Origin: Methanobacteriota archaeon
Lineage (GTDB): Archaea; Halobacteriota; Methanosarcinia; Methanotrichales; Methanotrichaceae
DNA: 64,000 bases
NCBI GenBank assembly: GCA_029553285.1
Contig: JAKPCO010000085.1
Span: 1 to 64,000 of the forward strand
Reading direction: 5' to 3'
A model generated the notes under the pieces. The model saw only the letters and a list, made by a program, of their open reading frames with translations. It was not told where the DNA came from and did not search any database. The position numbers and the translations under genes were made by a program. Shown piece by piece: positions 39,182 to 48,980 of the stretch (positions are counted from its first letter, which is position 1; each line of letters opens with the position of its first letter).

Positions 39182-39775
39182 GTGAATCGCACTACAAAGC
39201 TGCTGATGCTATCGGATATCCTCGTGCTCACAGGGCTCGGGCTGATACAGCCAATACTGGCGATATTCATAAACGATGGTGTTGCGGGCGGCAGCGTCCT
39301 GTCCGCGGGAATAGCGAGCACGCTCTTCCTGGTCACAAAATCACTGGTCCAGCTGCCCTTCGGAATGTACATCGACAGGGTGAAGAACAAGAGCAGATGG
39401 CTACTCATAGGCACATCAATTGTGGCATGCGTGCCTGTCATGTACGTATTCATTGACAGCATATACCAGGTTTATGTTGCAGAGATCATCAACGGGATCG
39501 GAAGCGGTCTTGCATATCCCGCGTGGATAGCTCTGTGGAGCGCAAATGTTGAGAAGGGCAGCGAGGGGTTCGAGTGGTCTCTCTACTCCACATCCACAGG
39601 GCTTGGTACAGCGTTCACAGCAGCGGTCGGTGCGGCCATAGCCAGCATGCTTGGGTTCACTGCCACCTTCATATTCACAAGCATGATGTGCCTGATGGGA
39701 TCAGGGATAATACTGATGCTAGACCGGGAGGAGCACGTGGCAGTCAGTTCCTTCGCGTCAACCACTCCGGTATGA
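39182..39775 (+). CDS. Half-length MFS-type membrane protein
   Basis: A 197-residue protein equivalent to the first half (about six helices) of a major facilitator transporter. It has the MFS loop FGMYIDRVKNKSRWLLIGTS between helices 2 and 3. Further helices are IASTLFLVTKSLVQLP, INGIGSGLAYPAWIALWS and TAVGAAIASMLGFTATFIFT. It ends cleanly after a short tail. Expression signals are intact: TATA-like TTAAATATAA and ribosome site GGAGGTGA before the GTG start. No second half follows in any frame. It may work as a dimer, or may be a truncated gene that retains its promoter. Confidence 0.72.
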   Translation: MNRTTKLLMLSDILVLTGLGLIQPILAIFINDGVAGGSVLSAGIASTLFLVTKSLVQLPFGMYIDRVKNKSRWLLIGTSIVACVPVMYVFIDSIYQVYVAEIINGIGSGLAYPAWIALWSANVEKGSEGFEWSLYSTSTGLGTAFTAAVGAAIASMLGFTATFIFTSMMCLMGSGIILMLDREEHVAVSSFASTTPV

Positions 39776-39889
39776 GGACTGGAGTTCTCTCCAGCCCTGA
39801 GCCCACTGGTTGAGTAACTTTCGGGGGCTAAACAGGATTCAAAGACGATCCCAAAATTGATAAATCTTGGAGAAATCTTCACTTTGGCG

Positions 39890-42025
39890 ATGAAAGTCTG
39901 CGAGAGATGCAGCGGGCAGGGCTTCATCATCGTCGGCGAACGTACCTGCCCCAACTGCGACGGGACCGGTAAGACGGAGTCCATAACACTGACCGAGGCG
40001 AGGGATTCCGACATAGCAAGCCTGCTCCAGGAGGGCTCAGCGAGATGTGCGGTCTGCAACGGGACAGGCAGGATACCCATAACAGAGGCATGTGAGGCAT
40101 GCGGCGGCCTCGGCAGGGAGTACAGATGTATTGTGTGCGGAGCCAGGCTGAACTCGAAGGCGGATCTCTGTGAGAGATGCTCACGCACCCCTCTCGTCTA
40201 CATCCTGGATAAGGCGTGCGATACAGCCGATCTCGTGGTCGGCAGTATATACGAGGGGAGCGTGTCCGGGCTGGCGAGCTTTGGCGCCTTTGTCGACCTG
40301 AACGAAAACATGCGCGGCCTTGCACACAACAGGTATCTCAGGTTCAGGCCTGAGGTCGGTGAGAAGCTATTCGTCCGTGTGAAGAACATCGCTCCTAACG
40401 GCAACATAGAGCTCGAGCCCGTCGAGCTGAAGGAGTACCATGTGATTACTGTGGAGAAGGATCTGCCGCTCACAAAGACCTCTGATCTGCAAAAACACCT
40501 CGGAAAAATCGTGTGCATCAAGGGAGAGGTGATCCAGGTAAAGCAGACAGCCGGCCCCACGATATTCACAGTCGCAGATGACAGCGGCACCGTCTCATGC
40601 GCTGCCTTCGAGCGGGCAGGTGTTAGGGCATATCCAGAGATCCAGGGGGATATGGTCGTCAAGGTCATCGGCGAGCCGACGATGAGGAACGGCCAGATGC
40701 AGATAGAGATCCGCTCGATGAAGCAGCTCTTCGGCGGGGAGGCGACGAAGGTCAGGGAGGAGATCGAGCGGGCGATAGACAGGAGGGCAGAGCCATTCGA
40801 CCCGCCACTGCTCATAGAGAGTGAGGTGCTCGAGAGGCTCAGGCCCAGGATGAGGGCGGTCGCCAAGGAGATCCGCAGGGCGATATTCAAGTCTAAGCCT
40901 ATAGTCATAAGACACCATGCCGATGCAGATGGCATCTCAGCTGCGGTTGCGATAGAGACCGCGATACTCCCGCTGATGAAAGAGGTCGGCGGGCCGGATG
41001 CAGAGTACTACAGCTACAGGCGTGCTCCATCCAAGGCGCCGTTCTACGAGCTTGAGGATGTCACGAAGGATCTCAGCTACGCGCTTGAGGACCAGTCCAG
41101 GTACGGGCAGAAGATGCCGCTCATAGTTCTCATGGACAACGGATCCACAGAGGAGGACGTGCCCGCGATGAAGCAAGCCCAGGTATACGGCCTGGAGATG
41201 GTCGTGGTCGATCACCACCATCCGAACGATGTTGTCGATCAGTATCTCATCGCCCATGTGAACCCGGCGCATGCCGGCGGTGATTTTGGGATAACAACAG
41301 GAATGCTGGGGGTGGAGATCGCCCGCATGATCAACCCTGATGTGGAGAACAAGATCAAGCACCTCGCCGCAGTCTCCGCGGTCGGTGACAGAAGCGAGGC
41401 TCCGGAGGCGGAGAAGTACATCAGGCTCGTCGAGGACAGGTTCAGGATGGAGGATCTCAAGAAGATCGCTCTTGCTCTCGATTATGAGGCCTTCTGGCTC
41501 AGGTTCAATGAGGGGCGCGGCCTGATAAACGATATCCTCTGCCTGGGAAGGCTGGACAGGCACCGCAGGATCGTGGATCTGCTCTGTGATCAGGCGAACG
41601 CTGCCATCGAGGATCAGCTCAGGGCAAGCATGGGCAACGTGAAGAGCACGAAGCTGCCGAACGGGGCGATAATGAATGTCATAGACGTCGAGAACTACGC
41701 ACACAAGTTCACATTCCCTCCGCCCGGAAAGACATCCGGAGAGATCCATGACAGGATGTGTAAGAAGTATGATGGGAAGCCGGTAGTCACTATAGGGTAC
41801 GGTCCAGACTTCGCGGTTCTGAGGAGCAGGGGGGTGAAGATGAATATACCGCAGATCGTCAAAGAGCTGATGGAGGAGATCCCGAACGGCGGCGTGAGCG
41901 GTGGGGGTCACCTGGTCGTCGGCTCGATCAAGTTCGTTGGGGGAATGCGGAAGGAGGTCCTGGCAAAGCTTGCGGAGAAGATCGGAAGCTGCGAGGTCGA
42001 GGAGGTCCCCTCTTCTCCAGCATAG
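39890..42025 (+). CDS. Archaeal RecJ-like protein with DnaJ-type zinc fingers, S1 and OB folds
   Basis: A 711-residue modular protein of the archaea-specific COG1107 type. Residues 1-95 have CxxCxGxG zinc modules (CERCSGQG, CPNCDGTG, CAVCNGTG, CEACGGLG) plus a further CIVC/CERC pair. An S1 RNA-binding domain follows at about 100-165 (YEGSVSGLASFGAFVDLNEN). Then come an OB fold at about 185-265 (IFTVADDSGTVSCAAF) and a DHH domain from about 330 (RHHADADGISAAVA, VVVDHHHPND, AVSAVGDRSE), ending in a DHHA1 GG-box (GGVSGGGHLVVG). It is probably an RNA or single-stranded-DNA exonuclease. The ATG at 39890 is preferred to a TTG at 39857; no ribosome site is clear. Confidence 0.9.
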   Translation: MKVCERCSGQGFIIVGERTCPNCDGTGKTESITLTEARDSDIASLLQEGSARCAVCNGTGRIPITEACEACGGLGREYRCIVCGARLNSKADLCERCSRTPLVYILDKACDTADLVVGSIYEGSVSGLASFGAFVDLNENMRGLAHNRYLRFRPEVGEKLFVRVKNIAPNGNIELEPVELKEYHVITVEKDLPLTKTSDLQKHLGKIVCIKGEVIQVKQTAGPTIFTVADDSGTVSCAAFERAGVRAYPEIQGDMVVKVIGEPTMRNGQMQIEIRSMKQLFGGEATKVREEIERAIDRRAEPFDPPLLIESEVLERLRPRMRAVAKEIRRAIFKSKPIVIRHHADADGISAAVAIETAILPLMKEVGGPDAEYYSYRRAPSKAPFYELEDVTKDLSYALEDQSRYGQKMPLIVLMDNGSTEEDVPAMKQAQVYGLEMVVVDHHHPNDVVDQYLIAHVNPAHAGGDFGITTGMLGVEIARMINPDVENKIKHLAAVSAVGDRSEAPEAEKYIRLVEDRFRMEDLKKIALALDYEAFWLRFNEGRGLINDILCLGRLDRHRRIVDLLCDQANAAIEDQLRASMGNVKSTKLPNGAIMNVIDVENYAHKFTFPPPGKTSGEIHDRMCKKYDGKPVVTIGYGPDFAVLRSRGVKMNIPQIVKELMEEIPNGGVSGGGHLVVGSIKFVGGMRKEVLAKLAEKIGSCEVEEVPSSPA

Positions 42026-42093
42026 TTTTGCGGCCCTGTTTCTTCATGGACTGTTACCAGCACACCTTTCTCCGATTGAGGGAAGGGCTGGCA

Positions 42094-43194
42094 TCATCCG
42101 GGCGTCAGGATGTGAATGTTCCCCACGCGCACCCTTTCAAGTCCCGCTCTTCTTGCTACATCCAGACACCGTATGGCCAGTGACCTCGGCGTGAACGGAA
42201 GATCTCTCATGTGGAACTGTGGATGGAACGCGAGCAGCGTGTAAGGAATTCCGGGATTGAGGGATGCCAGGAACTCCGCTATACCTCTGACTTCATCCTC
42301 ATCGATGTATCCAGGAACCAGAAGCGTGCTCGCGATCACGAGCGGCGGGTCCTCCCTCTCGTCCATCACCTCCGCCACGGCAGATATGTTCTCCAGGGTT
42401 CTCCTGTTCGAGACCCCTGTCAGAGCCCTGTGAAGGTTCTCATCCATCGCCTTAAGGTCGAACTTGATGCACCCGCCACTGATGAGAGAGAGCTCGAGCA
42501 TCTCCTCGAGAAGATGATGACTCATGGAGCCGTTCGTCTCCCAGCAGATCCGCAGGATATCACTTCTCGAGTCGAGAGCAATTCTGGATGCCCTCAGAGC
42601 AAATGGCAGCTGCGGTGCCGGATCGCCGCCGAAGTAGCAGATGCACGAGGTTCTTTCATCCACACTCTCCACCAGCTCTTGTACGTCAGTCGTCCATGGG
42701 CGAAGCGTCTCATATCTGAACTGCCAGTTCTGGCAGTAGAGGCAGTTGAACGTGCATGCGTGGAAGAACACTGCCAGGTTCATGTACCCGATCTCGGGGC
42801 CATTTGAATGTGCATACTTCGGATACCCGGCGCCCGTCCCGCCCGCGCAGACCCAGTCTCCGACGCAGTTTGTCGGGAGAGGGTCATGGTACCATGATAG
42901 CTTTCCCTGTGTGGGGGTGACGCCCACAAGCTCCCCATCAACATTCATCCGCAGACCACAGTAGCCCATGCCTCCAGGGGGTATTCTGCATTCATTTGCA
43001 CATATGCTGCACCGAATTCCATCCGGATCCCGGGGGATCTCCTCCGGAAGCCCATACGCAGCCCTGCATCTCCTGTGCGCCATCATCGCCATCTCCAGAG
43101 CTTCCTCCGGCCGGGATCTGATGCATTGCAGGCAAACCCTCAGCTCCCCGGAAATCAGGCTCGAGGCCGCTCCACACAAAGAACAGCGTGCCAT
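42094..43194 (-). CDS. Radical SAM protein related to PFL-activating enzymes
   Basis: Iron-sulfur radical SAM protein, 366 residues. An N-terminal zinc- or cluster-type segment (CSLCGAASS, then RVCLQCIRS; CSICANECRIPPGGMGYCG) precedes the SAM cluster motif CTFNCLYCQNW near residue 150. CYFGGDPAPQLPFALRASRI is the GGDP motif, and the remainder of the barrel follows (IKFDLKAMDENLHRALTGVS). Similar to proteins annotated as pyruvate-formate-lyase-activating-like; the true substrate is unknown. It converges on the RecJ-like gene. Confidence 0.85.
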   Translation of the reverse strand: MARCSLCGAASSLISGELRVCLQCIRSRPEEALEMAMMAHRRCRAAYGLPEEIPRDPDGIRCSICANECRIPPGGMGYCGLRMNVDGELVGVTPTQGKLSWYHDPLPTNCVGDWVCAGGTGAGYPKYAHSNGPEIGYMNLAVFFHACTFNCLYCQNWQFRYETLRPWTTDVQELVESVDERTSCICYFGGDPAPQLPFALRASRIALDSRSDILRICWETNGSMSHHLLEEMLELSLISGGCIKFDLKAMDENLHRALTGVSNRRTLENISAVAEVMDEREDPPLVIASTLLVPGYIDEDEVRGIAEFLASLNPGIPYTLLAFHPQFHMRDLPFTPRSLAIRCLDVARRAGLERVRVGNIHILTPG

Positions 43195-43323
43195 GACATC
43201 TCCTGTGCATCATATTGATCATCATAGTATATTATGATTGGTATCGGCATGTACCTTATGCTTGATCCGCGGTCTCAGCATGAAGTTCATGATAAATATC
43301 AACCTCACCGTCATGCAGAAAAA

Positions 43324-43334
43324 ATTTTTATATT
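43324..43334 (+). promoter_or_regulatory. TATA box for a leaderless gene
   Basis: TTTTTATATTT is centred about 27 bases before the ATG at 43356, and there is no ribosome site. A leaderless mRNA is predicted. Confidence 0.5.
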
Positions 43335-43355
43335 TGGAAAGAATAACTTTTGCCC

Positions 43356-43940
43356 ATGGATGATCTGGTGCTGAGCTATCAGATGCTGATAAAGGCAGTG
43401 TGCAATGCAACTGGTGCTCGCAGCTCAATATATCCAAATGATTATAGTTATATTGCCATACCCATGAGGTCGGTCAGAGCTGTGCTTAGCGCCTTCCGGC
43501 CGGAGCCGCAGGGCTCAGACCCATCCGGAGACATCAGCGCGAGGAGGCTCTGGTACATGTTCAGGGAGTACAATCCGAGATGCGCATGCTCTCTCATCAG
43601 GCTCTCCTCGCCGAGGTCAATGGATATCGTGGGGGTTGTGACGCTTGAGGATGTGTCGTACGCTCTTCCCTCCCGCAGGCTTGGGGATGAGATAATGCGG
43701 GCGGATCTGATGCTCGATGACATCGCTGAGAGCGCGGGGAACCTCTGGTGCATCGGTACGGGCTCTCCATCAGATGCATCGGGGAATGGACGCGCTGAGG
43801 TGGTCGAAGAGGAGGGCGGAATAGAGATGACACTGATAGAGCCGCTGACAAAGCAGATCTTCAAGAGGAGCTGGGGTGGCACATTCGGGATGGAGGACTG
43901 GCCTGTATCTGGCATAAAAGCTTTTGCAGTCTGGTTTTAG
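43356..43940 (+). CDS. Conserved-looking hypothetical protein
   Basis: A 194-residue soluble protein with no family that I recognise. N-terminal MDDLVLSYQMLIKAVCNATG, a Pro/Ser-rich middle, and a C-terminal MTLIEPLTKQIFKRSWGGTF. ATG at 43356 follows a leaderless-type promoter; an in-frame TTG at 43350 is less likely. No membrane segment or metal motif is seen. It stands alone between divergent radical SAM and convergent TctA-like genes. Confidence 0.55.
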   Translation: MDDLVLSYQMLIKAVCNATGARSSIYPNDYSYIAIPMRSVRAVLSAFRPEPQGSDPSGDISARRLWYMFREYNPRCACSLIRLSSPRSMDIVGVVTLEDVSYALPSRRLGDEIMRADLMLDDIAESAGNLWCIGTGSPSDASGNGRAEVVEEEGGIEMTLIEPLTKQIFKRSWGGTFGMEDWPVSGIKAFAVWF

Positions 43941-44051
43941 AGGGCAGATGTGAATGTTACCAGCAGTTCGGGCCGGTCTTTGGCAGGACCCTGGCCGGTT
44001 GGCGTCTCAGCTTTAAGCTGTTTGAGGATCGAAGCATCAGGATGCATCCGC

Positions 44052-45323
44052 TCATCCTGAGAGGTAGTAGATTATAAGCGGCAGCATCAGAACGCCCATA
44101 GCATGCGTTTTTCTTATCCCTGCAAGATGCGGGGCGAGGCCGATCAGTGTGGAGATGAGGAATATGAAGATGCCGAACGTTCCTGTGAAGATGAAGGTTA
44201 TCAGAGCAAGCGATCCGAGGACGATGATTGATAGGTTTCTGTAATCGATTTTTGATAGAAGAGATCCCGCGATGCAGGCGAGCCATACTGTTGTCACGTA
44301 CGATACGAGCGCTATGGCTGTCGCTATTGCCATCATGGCATAAAGCTGGCCTGCATCGAGCTCGATGAGCTCATTTATTGCCGCAGCAGCTCCGCTTCTC
44401 GGCCTGCCTATCACCACCAGGGCCACCAGTGAGAGCATGGCGCATGAGGTGTTGACACCTGAGATTGATACGAGAAACTCTCTGGCAGACTGATCCTCAT
44501 CCTCGATGCCCCTTCCGAGTCTTGTGAGCATGGTCGCCACCGCGGGTGAGACTCCCGGGATCCAGGCGACCAGAGAGCCTGCAGCCCCTCCCATGATGAT
44601 AGATCTCACGAGAGGCGCCGCTGGAAGATCGAATCCCGTGTCCCGCTGCTCTGCCATCCCGGTGGACGAGAATATGCTGAGGATCAGAGAGGGTGCGCCG
44701 AAGATCCCGCTGAGCAGCGGAAGGAGCACATCCGGCTCAAGTCCGAGAGGAGATGAGAGGAGATCCTGGTTCCCAAACGCGAAAATCCCCAGGAGACCGC
44801 TCGTCAGGAAGACCGAGAGCGCGAGCGCCCGTCTCTTCATGGTATGATACATGCGTGGATCGATATCGCGTTCTTTCATTATCATCAGCGCAGCTATGCT
44901 CAGCAGGATGAGCCCGATGTGCTCCATCAGGAGATCGTAGTAGCTGCTGAACAGCCAGGAGAGAAATGGTATTAGCGACAGCGCGACCAGGACAGATCCG
45001 GCCGAGCCCATAGCGGATAAACGCACAGCCTCTATGCCCCTGCCTCTCAGCATGAGCCTGTGGCCGGGCAGCACTGCGAGCACGGTATCAGAATCAGGAG
45101 CGCCGACAAATACCGTCGGTATGGCATCCAGGAACGTCTGGGATATGCTGGCAGCCAGGATGATCACAGCCACGTGGTAGGGGCTGAGGCCCATCTTCAT
45201 CATCACAGGCGACGCCCCGAGGAGTATCGCGGCGAAGGTGTTGACATGAAGCCCGGGTATCAGGCCGCTGACCACTCCAAGCAGGAAGCCGAATGCTGCG
45301 CAGGGCACAATGTAAAGGTCCAT
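44052..45323 (-). CDS. TctA-like multi-spanning membrane protein (DUF112 type)
   Basis: A 423-residue integral membrane protein with about ten helices, related to the TctA subunit of tripartite tricarboxylate transporters but belonging to the archaeal stand-alone group. The signature GVVSGLIPGLHVNTFAAILL is near residue 15, and the second half repeats it as GSLVAWIPGVSPAVATML, a family inverted-repeat mark. No TctB or TctC gene is present. ATG at 45323 follows GGTGAGATC. The frame extends to 45548, but the extension is not conserved in style. Substrate unknown. Confidence 0.82.
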   Translation of the reverse strand: MDLYIVPCAAFGFLLGVVSGLIPGLHVNTFAAILLGASPVMMKMGLSPYHVAVIILAASISQTFLDAIPTVFVGAPDSDTVLAVLPGHRLMLRGRGIEAVRLSAMGSAGSVLVALSLIPFLSWLFSSYYDLLMEHIGLILLSIAALMIMKERDIDPRMYHTMKRRALALSVFLTSGLLGIFAFGNQDLLSSPLGLEPDVLLPLLSGIFGAPSLILSIFSSTGMAEQRDTGFDLPAAPLVRSIIMGGAAGSLVAWIPGVSPAVATMLTRLGRGIEDEDQSAREFLVSISGVNTSCAMLSLVALVVIGRPRSGAAAAINELIELDAGQLYAMMAIATAIALVSYVTTVWLACIAGSLLSKIDYRNLSIIVLGSLALITFIFTGTFGIFIFLISTLIGLAPHLAGIRKTHAMGVLMLPLIIYYLSG

Positions 45324-45635
45324 GTCGATCTCACCATTGGCAGAGCGATTATGCGATTGATATCCTGGGCTTCTGCGAATTGGCGCCCTCAGCTGAACAG
45401 AGACTGCAGCCCGGCGCTGCCAGAGCGGCTGCAGCTCCAGTCGTTCCCCTCCACAGTGGATATCCGGGGATGTAAATGTCTCGGTTCGGCCATCTGATCC
45501 AGATGTTCGCATCCGCCTTCCAAAGTTGAGGGTCAGATTGGAGATCATAATTTACATTCATCACCATCTGCAGGTCATGTCTTATGGGATGTTACACCTT
45601 CTCAAAACTGCCCGAACTCATCAAAACTTTCTAAT
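45324..45635. other. Gene-free stretch between divergent genes
   Basis: About 310 bp between the TctA-like gene and the histidine kinase. I see no RNA gene or repeat; it presumably contains both promoters. Confidence 0.4.
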
Positions 45636-47948
45636 ATGAGCCCCACATTAAGACAGCCGAGCATGTCAGATCCGGAGATCGATCGCGAACTGGCCTGTCA
45701 GATACTGAACTCGCTCGGCCAGGGTGTTGCTGCGTCGAGGGTTGTTGATGGACAGTGGATCATCGAATATGCGAACCCGGCCCTCGCCAACATGCTGGAA
45801 GTTCCGGTGAGCGATATAGTGGGGAGATCTTTTGAGGAGTTCCTGCATCCCGATGACATTCCGAGGCTTATGGAGAGCAGGGCGAAAAGGCTCGAGGGTC
45901 TCACAACCAGCTATGAGGCGAGGTTGCTGCGAAGGGATGGCTCGATCGTGCCGGTGCTCATCACGGGCGCTCCGAGAATTGCTGATAACCGGCCGGTCGG
46001 TGGCATAGTGGTGGTAACGGACCTCACTGATTACTACTCGGTTCTGAGGCAGCTGAAAAGCTCCGAGCACAGGCTCATGGATATCCTGGAGTTCATGCCG
46101 GATCCCGCCTTCGGCATAGATCTGGATGGCAGGGTGATCATCTGGAACAGGGCACTGGAGGCCCTCACCGGCGTGAGAAAGGAAGAGATGCTCGGAAAGG
46201 GTAATTACGAGTGTGCGATTCCGTTCTATGGTTACAGAAGGCCGGTGCTTGCAGACCTTGTGCTCCATGGATACGACGAATCCATCGCCAGGGAGTACAG
46301 AAACCTGCATCGAGAGGGCGACGTGCTCACTGCTGAGGTTTTCATACCGACGTTCGGGCCAGAGGGCTCCCATCTGTGGCTCAAGGCCGCGCCCATATAC
46401 AACTCAGAGGGGAAGGTCGAGGGAGCCATAGAGGTGATACGTGATATCACAGAGAATGTGAAGCAGGTGAACGCTCTAAGGCTGAGCGAGGCACGTTACA
46501 GATCGATCGTGGAGGACATGCCGTTTCTTGTATGCAGATTTGATCATGATGGCATTCTCACGTTTGTCAACGAGAACTACTGCAAATACTTTGGATTTAG
46601 AAAAGATGATATCATTGGCAGATCATTCCTCGAGCTGATACCTGAAGAGGATAGAGAAACGGTTCTGGCAAGGTTCAGAGGATTGACTCCTGAGAGGCCT
46701 TATGTGACGTATACGCACCGCGTTAAGAAAGGAGAAGAGATACGATGGCAGCGCTGGACTGACAGGGCGATATTCAACCAGGATGGAGAGGTCATCGAGT
46801 ACCAGTCTCTTGGAGAGGACATCACCGCTGAGAAGAACATGGAGGATGCTCTCAGGGAGAGCGAGCACAGGTTCAGGGTGCTGGCAGAGAGCACCGCTGC
46901 AGGCATAACGATCATGAGTGATGAGCGGTTTGTCTATGTCAACAGAGCCGTAGAGGAGATGAGTGGCTACAGCAAGGACGAGCTGATAGGTGCGCCTGTA
47001 TGGATGGTGGTCCATCCCGAGGATGCAGCATGGCTAAAGAAGATGTACTCGCGGAAGCTCCGCGGAGAGCCGACACCACCGAGATATGAGTTCAGGATAA
47101 TCACGAAAAACGGAGACGTCAAGTGGGTGGATTATGCATCCGGTACACTGGAGCTCGGCGGGGAGATGGCATTGCTTGGCACACTTATCGATATCACAGA
47201 GCGAAAGCGGGCAGAGGAGGAGCTGAGGAGGTTCAAGGATTCACTTGAGCAGCTCGTTAAGGATCGGACTGCAGAGCTGGAGGAGAGGAACGCGGAGATG
47301 GAGCGGTTTGTGTACACGGTGTCCCACGACCTCAGGAGGCCGCTGATCTCCATAGGAGGGCTTGCGGGCATTGCAGAGCTCGATCTCGTGAAGGGAGACG
47401 TGGAAAAGGCGAGGGAGAGCCTGAGGAAGATCGCGCGATCAGCGGAGAGCATGGACATGCTCCTGAGCGACATCCTTGAGCTCACCAGGATAGGCCGGGT
47501 CATCAACCCGCCAGAGGATGTGCCGTTCGAGCTTTTAGTAAAAGAGGCGGTCGACCAGCTCGCTGAGACGATCGAAAAGAGAGGCGCTGAGGTAAGGGTG
47601 GCAGAGGGGATGCCAACGGTCCGTGTTGATCGCATGAGAATCGTCGAGGCTCTGGTCAATCTGATCGACAACAGCATGAAGTACACACTGAAAGACAAGA
47701 GGCCCGTGATCGAGATATTCCACAGAGATGGTGTCTTCTGCATAAAAGATAACGGAATCGGAATACCGGAGAACCAGAGGGAGAAGGTCTTCGATCTCTT
47801 CTACAAGATCGATCCGAAGAGCGATGGCACCGGCGTCGGGCTGACGATCGTCAAGAGAATCATCGAGGTCCATGGCGGGAGGATATGGGTGGAATCAGAC
47901 GGCTGCAGCTGGACCGCCTTCTGCTTCACGCTGCCTTTGGTCACATGA
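45636..47948 (+). CDS. Multi-PAS sensor histidine kinase, cytoplasmic
   Basis: A 770-residue kinase with four PAS domains: about 20-130 (VVDGQWIIEYANPALANMLE), 135-260 (FGIDLDGRVIIWNRALEALT), 285-400 (CRFDHDGILTFVNENYCKYF) and 405-530 (FVYVNRAVEEMSGYSKDELI). The phosphoacceptor H-box is FVYTVSHDLRRPLISIGGL near residue 560. The ATPase domain has N-box NLIDNSMKYT, G1 IKDNGIGIP and G2 GTGVGLTIVKRI. No membrane helix is present, so it senses an internal ligand or redox state. No response regulator is adjacent (orphan). A second ATG at 45663 is possible. Confidence 0.92.
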   Translation: MSPTLRQPSMSDPEIDRELACQILNSLGQGVAASRVVDGQWIIEYANPALANMLEVPVSDIVGRSFEEFLHPDDIPRLMESRAKRLEGLTTSYEARLLRRDGSIVPVLITGAPRIADNRPVGGIVVVTDLTDYYSVLRQLKSSEHRLMDILEFMPDPAFGIDLDGRVIIWNRALEALTGVRKEEMLGKGNYECAIPFYGYRRPVLADLVLHGYDESIAREYRNLHREGDVLTAEVFIPTFGPEGSHLWLKAAPIYNSEGKVEGAIEVIRDITENVKQVNALRLSEARYRSIVEDMPFLVCRFDHDGILTFVNENYCKYFGFRKDDIIGRSFLELIPEEDRETVLARFRGLTPERPYVTYTHRVKKGEEIRWQRWTDRAIFNQDGEVIEYQSLGEDITAEKNMEDALRESEHRFRVLAESTAAGITIMSDERFVYVNRAVEEMSGYSKDELIGAPVWMVVHPEDAAWLKKMYSRKLRGEPTPPRYEFRIITKNGDVKWVDYASGTLELGGEMALLGTLIDITERKRAEEELRRFKDSLEQLVKDRTAELEERNAEMERFVYTVSHDLRRPLISIGGLAGIAELDLVKGDVEKARESLRKIARSAESMDMLLSDILELTRIGRVINPPEDVPFELLVKEAVDQLAETIEKRGAEVRVAEGMPTVRVDRMRIVEALVNLIDNSMKYTLKDKRPVIEIFHRDGVFCIKDNGIGIPENQREKVFDLFYKIDPKSDGTGVGLTIVKRIIEVHGGRIWVESDGCSWTAFCFTLPLVT

Positions 47949-47970
47949 TGAAACCCTCTGAGGTGATCTG

Positions 47971-48327
47971 TTGAGGCGAATTGAAATCGATATACGGGGT
48001 CTGGGGAGAGCCATCGCGGAGCTTGACGGGAGGAATCCGAGAACTGCTGAGGCTGTTTGGAATGCGCTGCCGATCGAGGGGAGGGCGATGATCTGGGGCG
48101 AGGAGGTCTACTTCGAGACGTCTGTTGAATGCGATGATGAGAATGCATCTCCCTCCTCGACCGCGGGAGATATATCCTACTGGGTGCCGGGTCGTGCGAT
48201 ATGCATATTCTTCGGCAGGACACAGCCGTACTCTCCGGTGAACCACATCGGCAGGATCTCTGAGGGTCTCGGGATATTCCCGAATGTAAAAGAGGGCGTC
48301 GAGATCGTTCTCAGAAGGGCCCGGTAG
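47971..48327 (+). CDS. Cyclophilin-like protein (COG2164 type)
   Basis: A 118-residue beta-barrel protein of the small prokaryotic cyclophilin-like family. It shows WNALPIEGRAMIWGEEVYFE, DISYWVPGRAICIFFGRTQP and HIGRISEGLGIFPNVKEG, all typical. Isomerase activity is doubtful for this group, whose function is unknown. TTG start with GAGGTGATC just upstream, 22 bp after the kinase, so probably the same transcript. Confidence 0.82.
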   Translation: MRRIEIDIRGLGRAIAELDGRNPRTAEAVWNALPIEGRAMIWGEEVYFETSVECDDENASPSSTAGDISYWVPGRAICIFFGRTQPYSPVNHIGRISEGLGIFPNVKEGVEIVLRRAR

Positions 48328-48533
48328 AGATATCGAGAAACACAGATGTGCAGCTGGGAGCGAGGTACGCGTCTTTGGCCGGAGGAGACCTGTTTGATGT
48401 AAGGCGAGCAACCGGAGAGCGTCTTGTGCTCACCGCGCCTGGGTCTGGCATCAGAGACGGGCTGGCGGGTGATGGATGATGACAGAATGTGCGCTGGTGT
48501 GACTTTCTCTCTATCTTCTGACTGCTTTCCTCC

Positions 48534-48980
48534 TCACAGCTCTATCCTGATCCCAAAGAGGCGCTCGAACCTGTCGAGCTTTGCCCTCGCTCTGTACAGG
48601 TTCTGGCGCACGTATGGTCTCCCCTCCTGGAATGCTATCATATCTCTTATCTCAGCGGGGGTGAAGACCACCTCCAGGCGCTCCTGCGGCACCTCTGAGA
48701 CCCTCAGAGAAGCTCTCGCAGGCGCATGCCCCTCTCCTTCGTCCATCACAAGCGGCATATCCTCTATCCATGACCAGTCATCGCCGTAAACCATGAGCAG
48801 AGCTCTTGAGCAGGCACTGCATCTGGCCGCGACCAGCCACCTGCCCGCCTGTTTGTAATACCCCAGGCTCAGCAGATCGCCATCGCAGGCTGTGCAGATG
48901 CCCACACGGTTCTGCGCCCTCGATACCGGCGATAGCTTCGTATCATCCAGCAGAATGTCCGGTTCTCTGAAGAGTATCAA
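48534..48980 (-). CDS. Zinc-ribbon-like protein downstream of dapB
   Basis: A 148-residue protein with two Cys pairs (CTACDGD and CSACSRA) spaced like a zinc ribbon, a segment RWLVAARCSACSRALLMVYG, and a basic helical C-terminus (RQNLYRARAKLDRFERLFGI). No family recognised. The TTG at 48980 overlaps the dapB stop as TTGA and has GAGGTG upstream, so it appears translationally coupled to dapB. The frame's upstream reach to 49037 would overlap dapB by 61 bp. Confidence 0.65.
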   Translation of the reverse strand: MILFREPDILLDDTKLSPVSRAQNRVGICTACDGDLLSLGYYKQAGRWLVAARCSACSRALLMVYGDDWSWIEDMPLVMDEGEGHAPARASLRVSEVPQERLEVVFTPAEIRDMIAFQEGRPYVRQNLYRARAKLDRFERLFGIRIEL

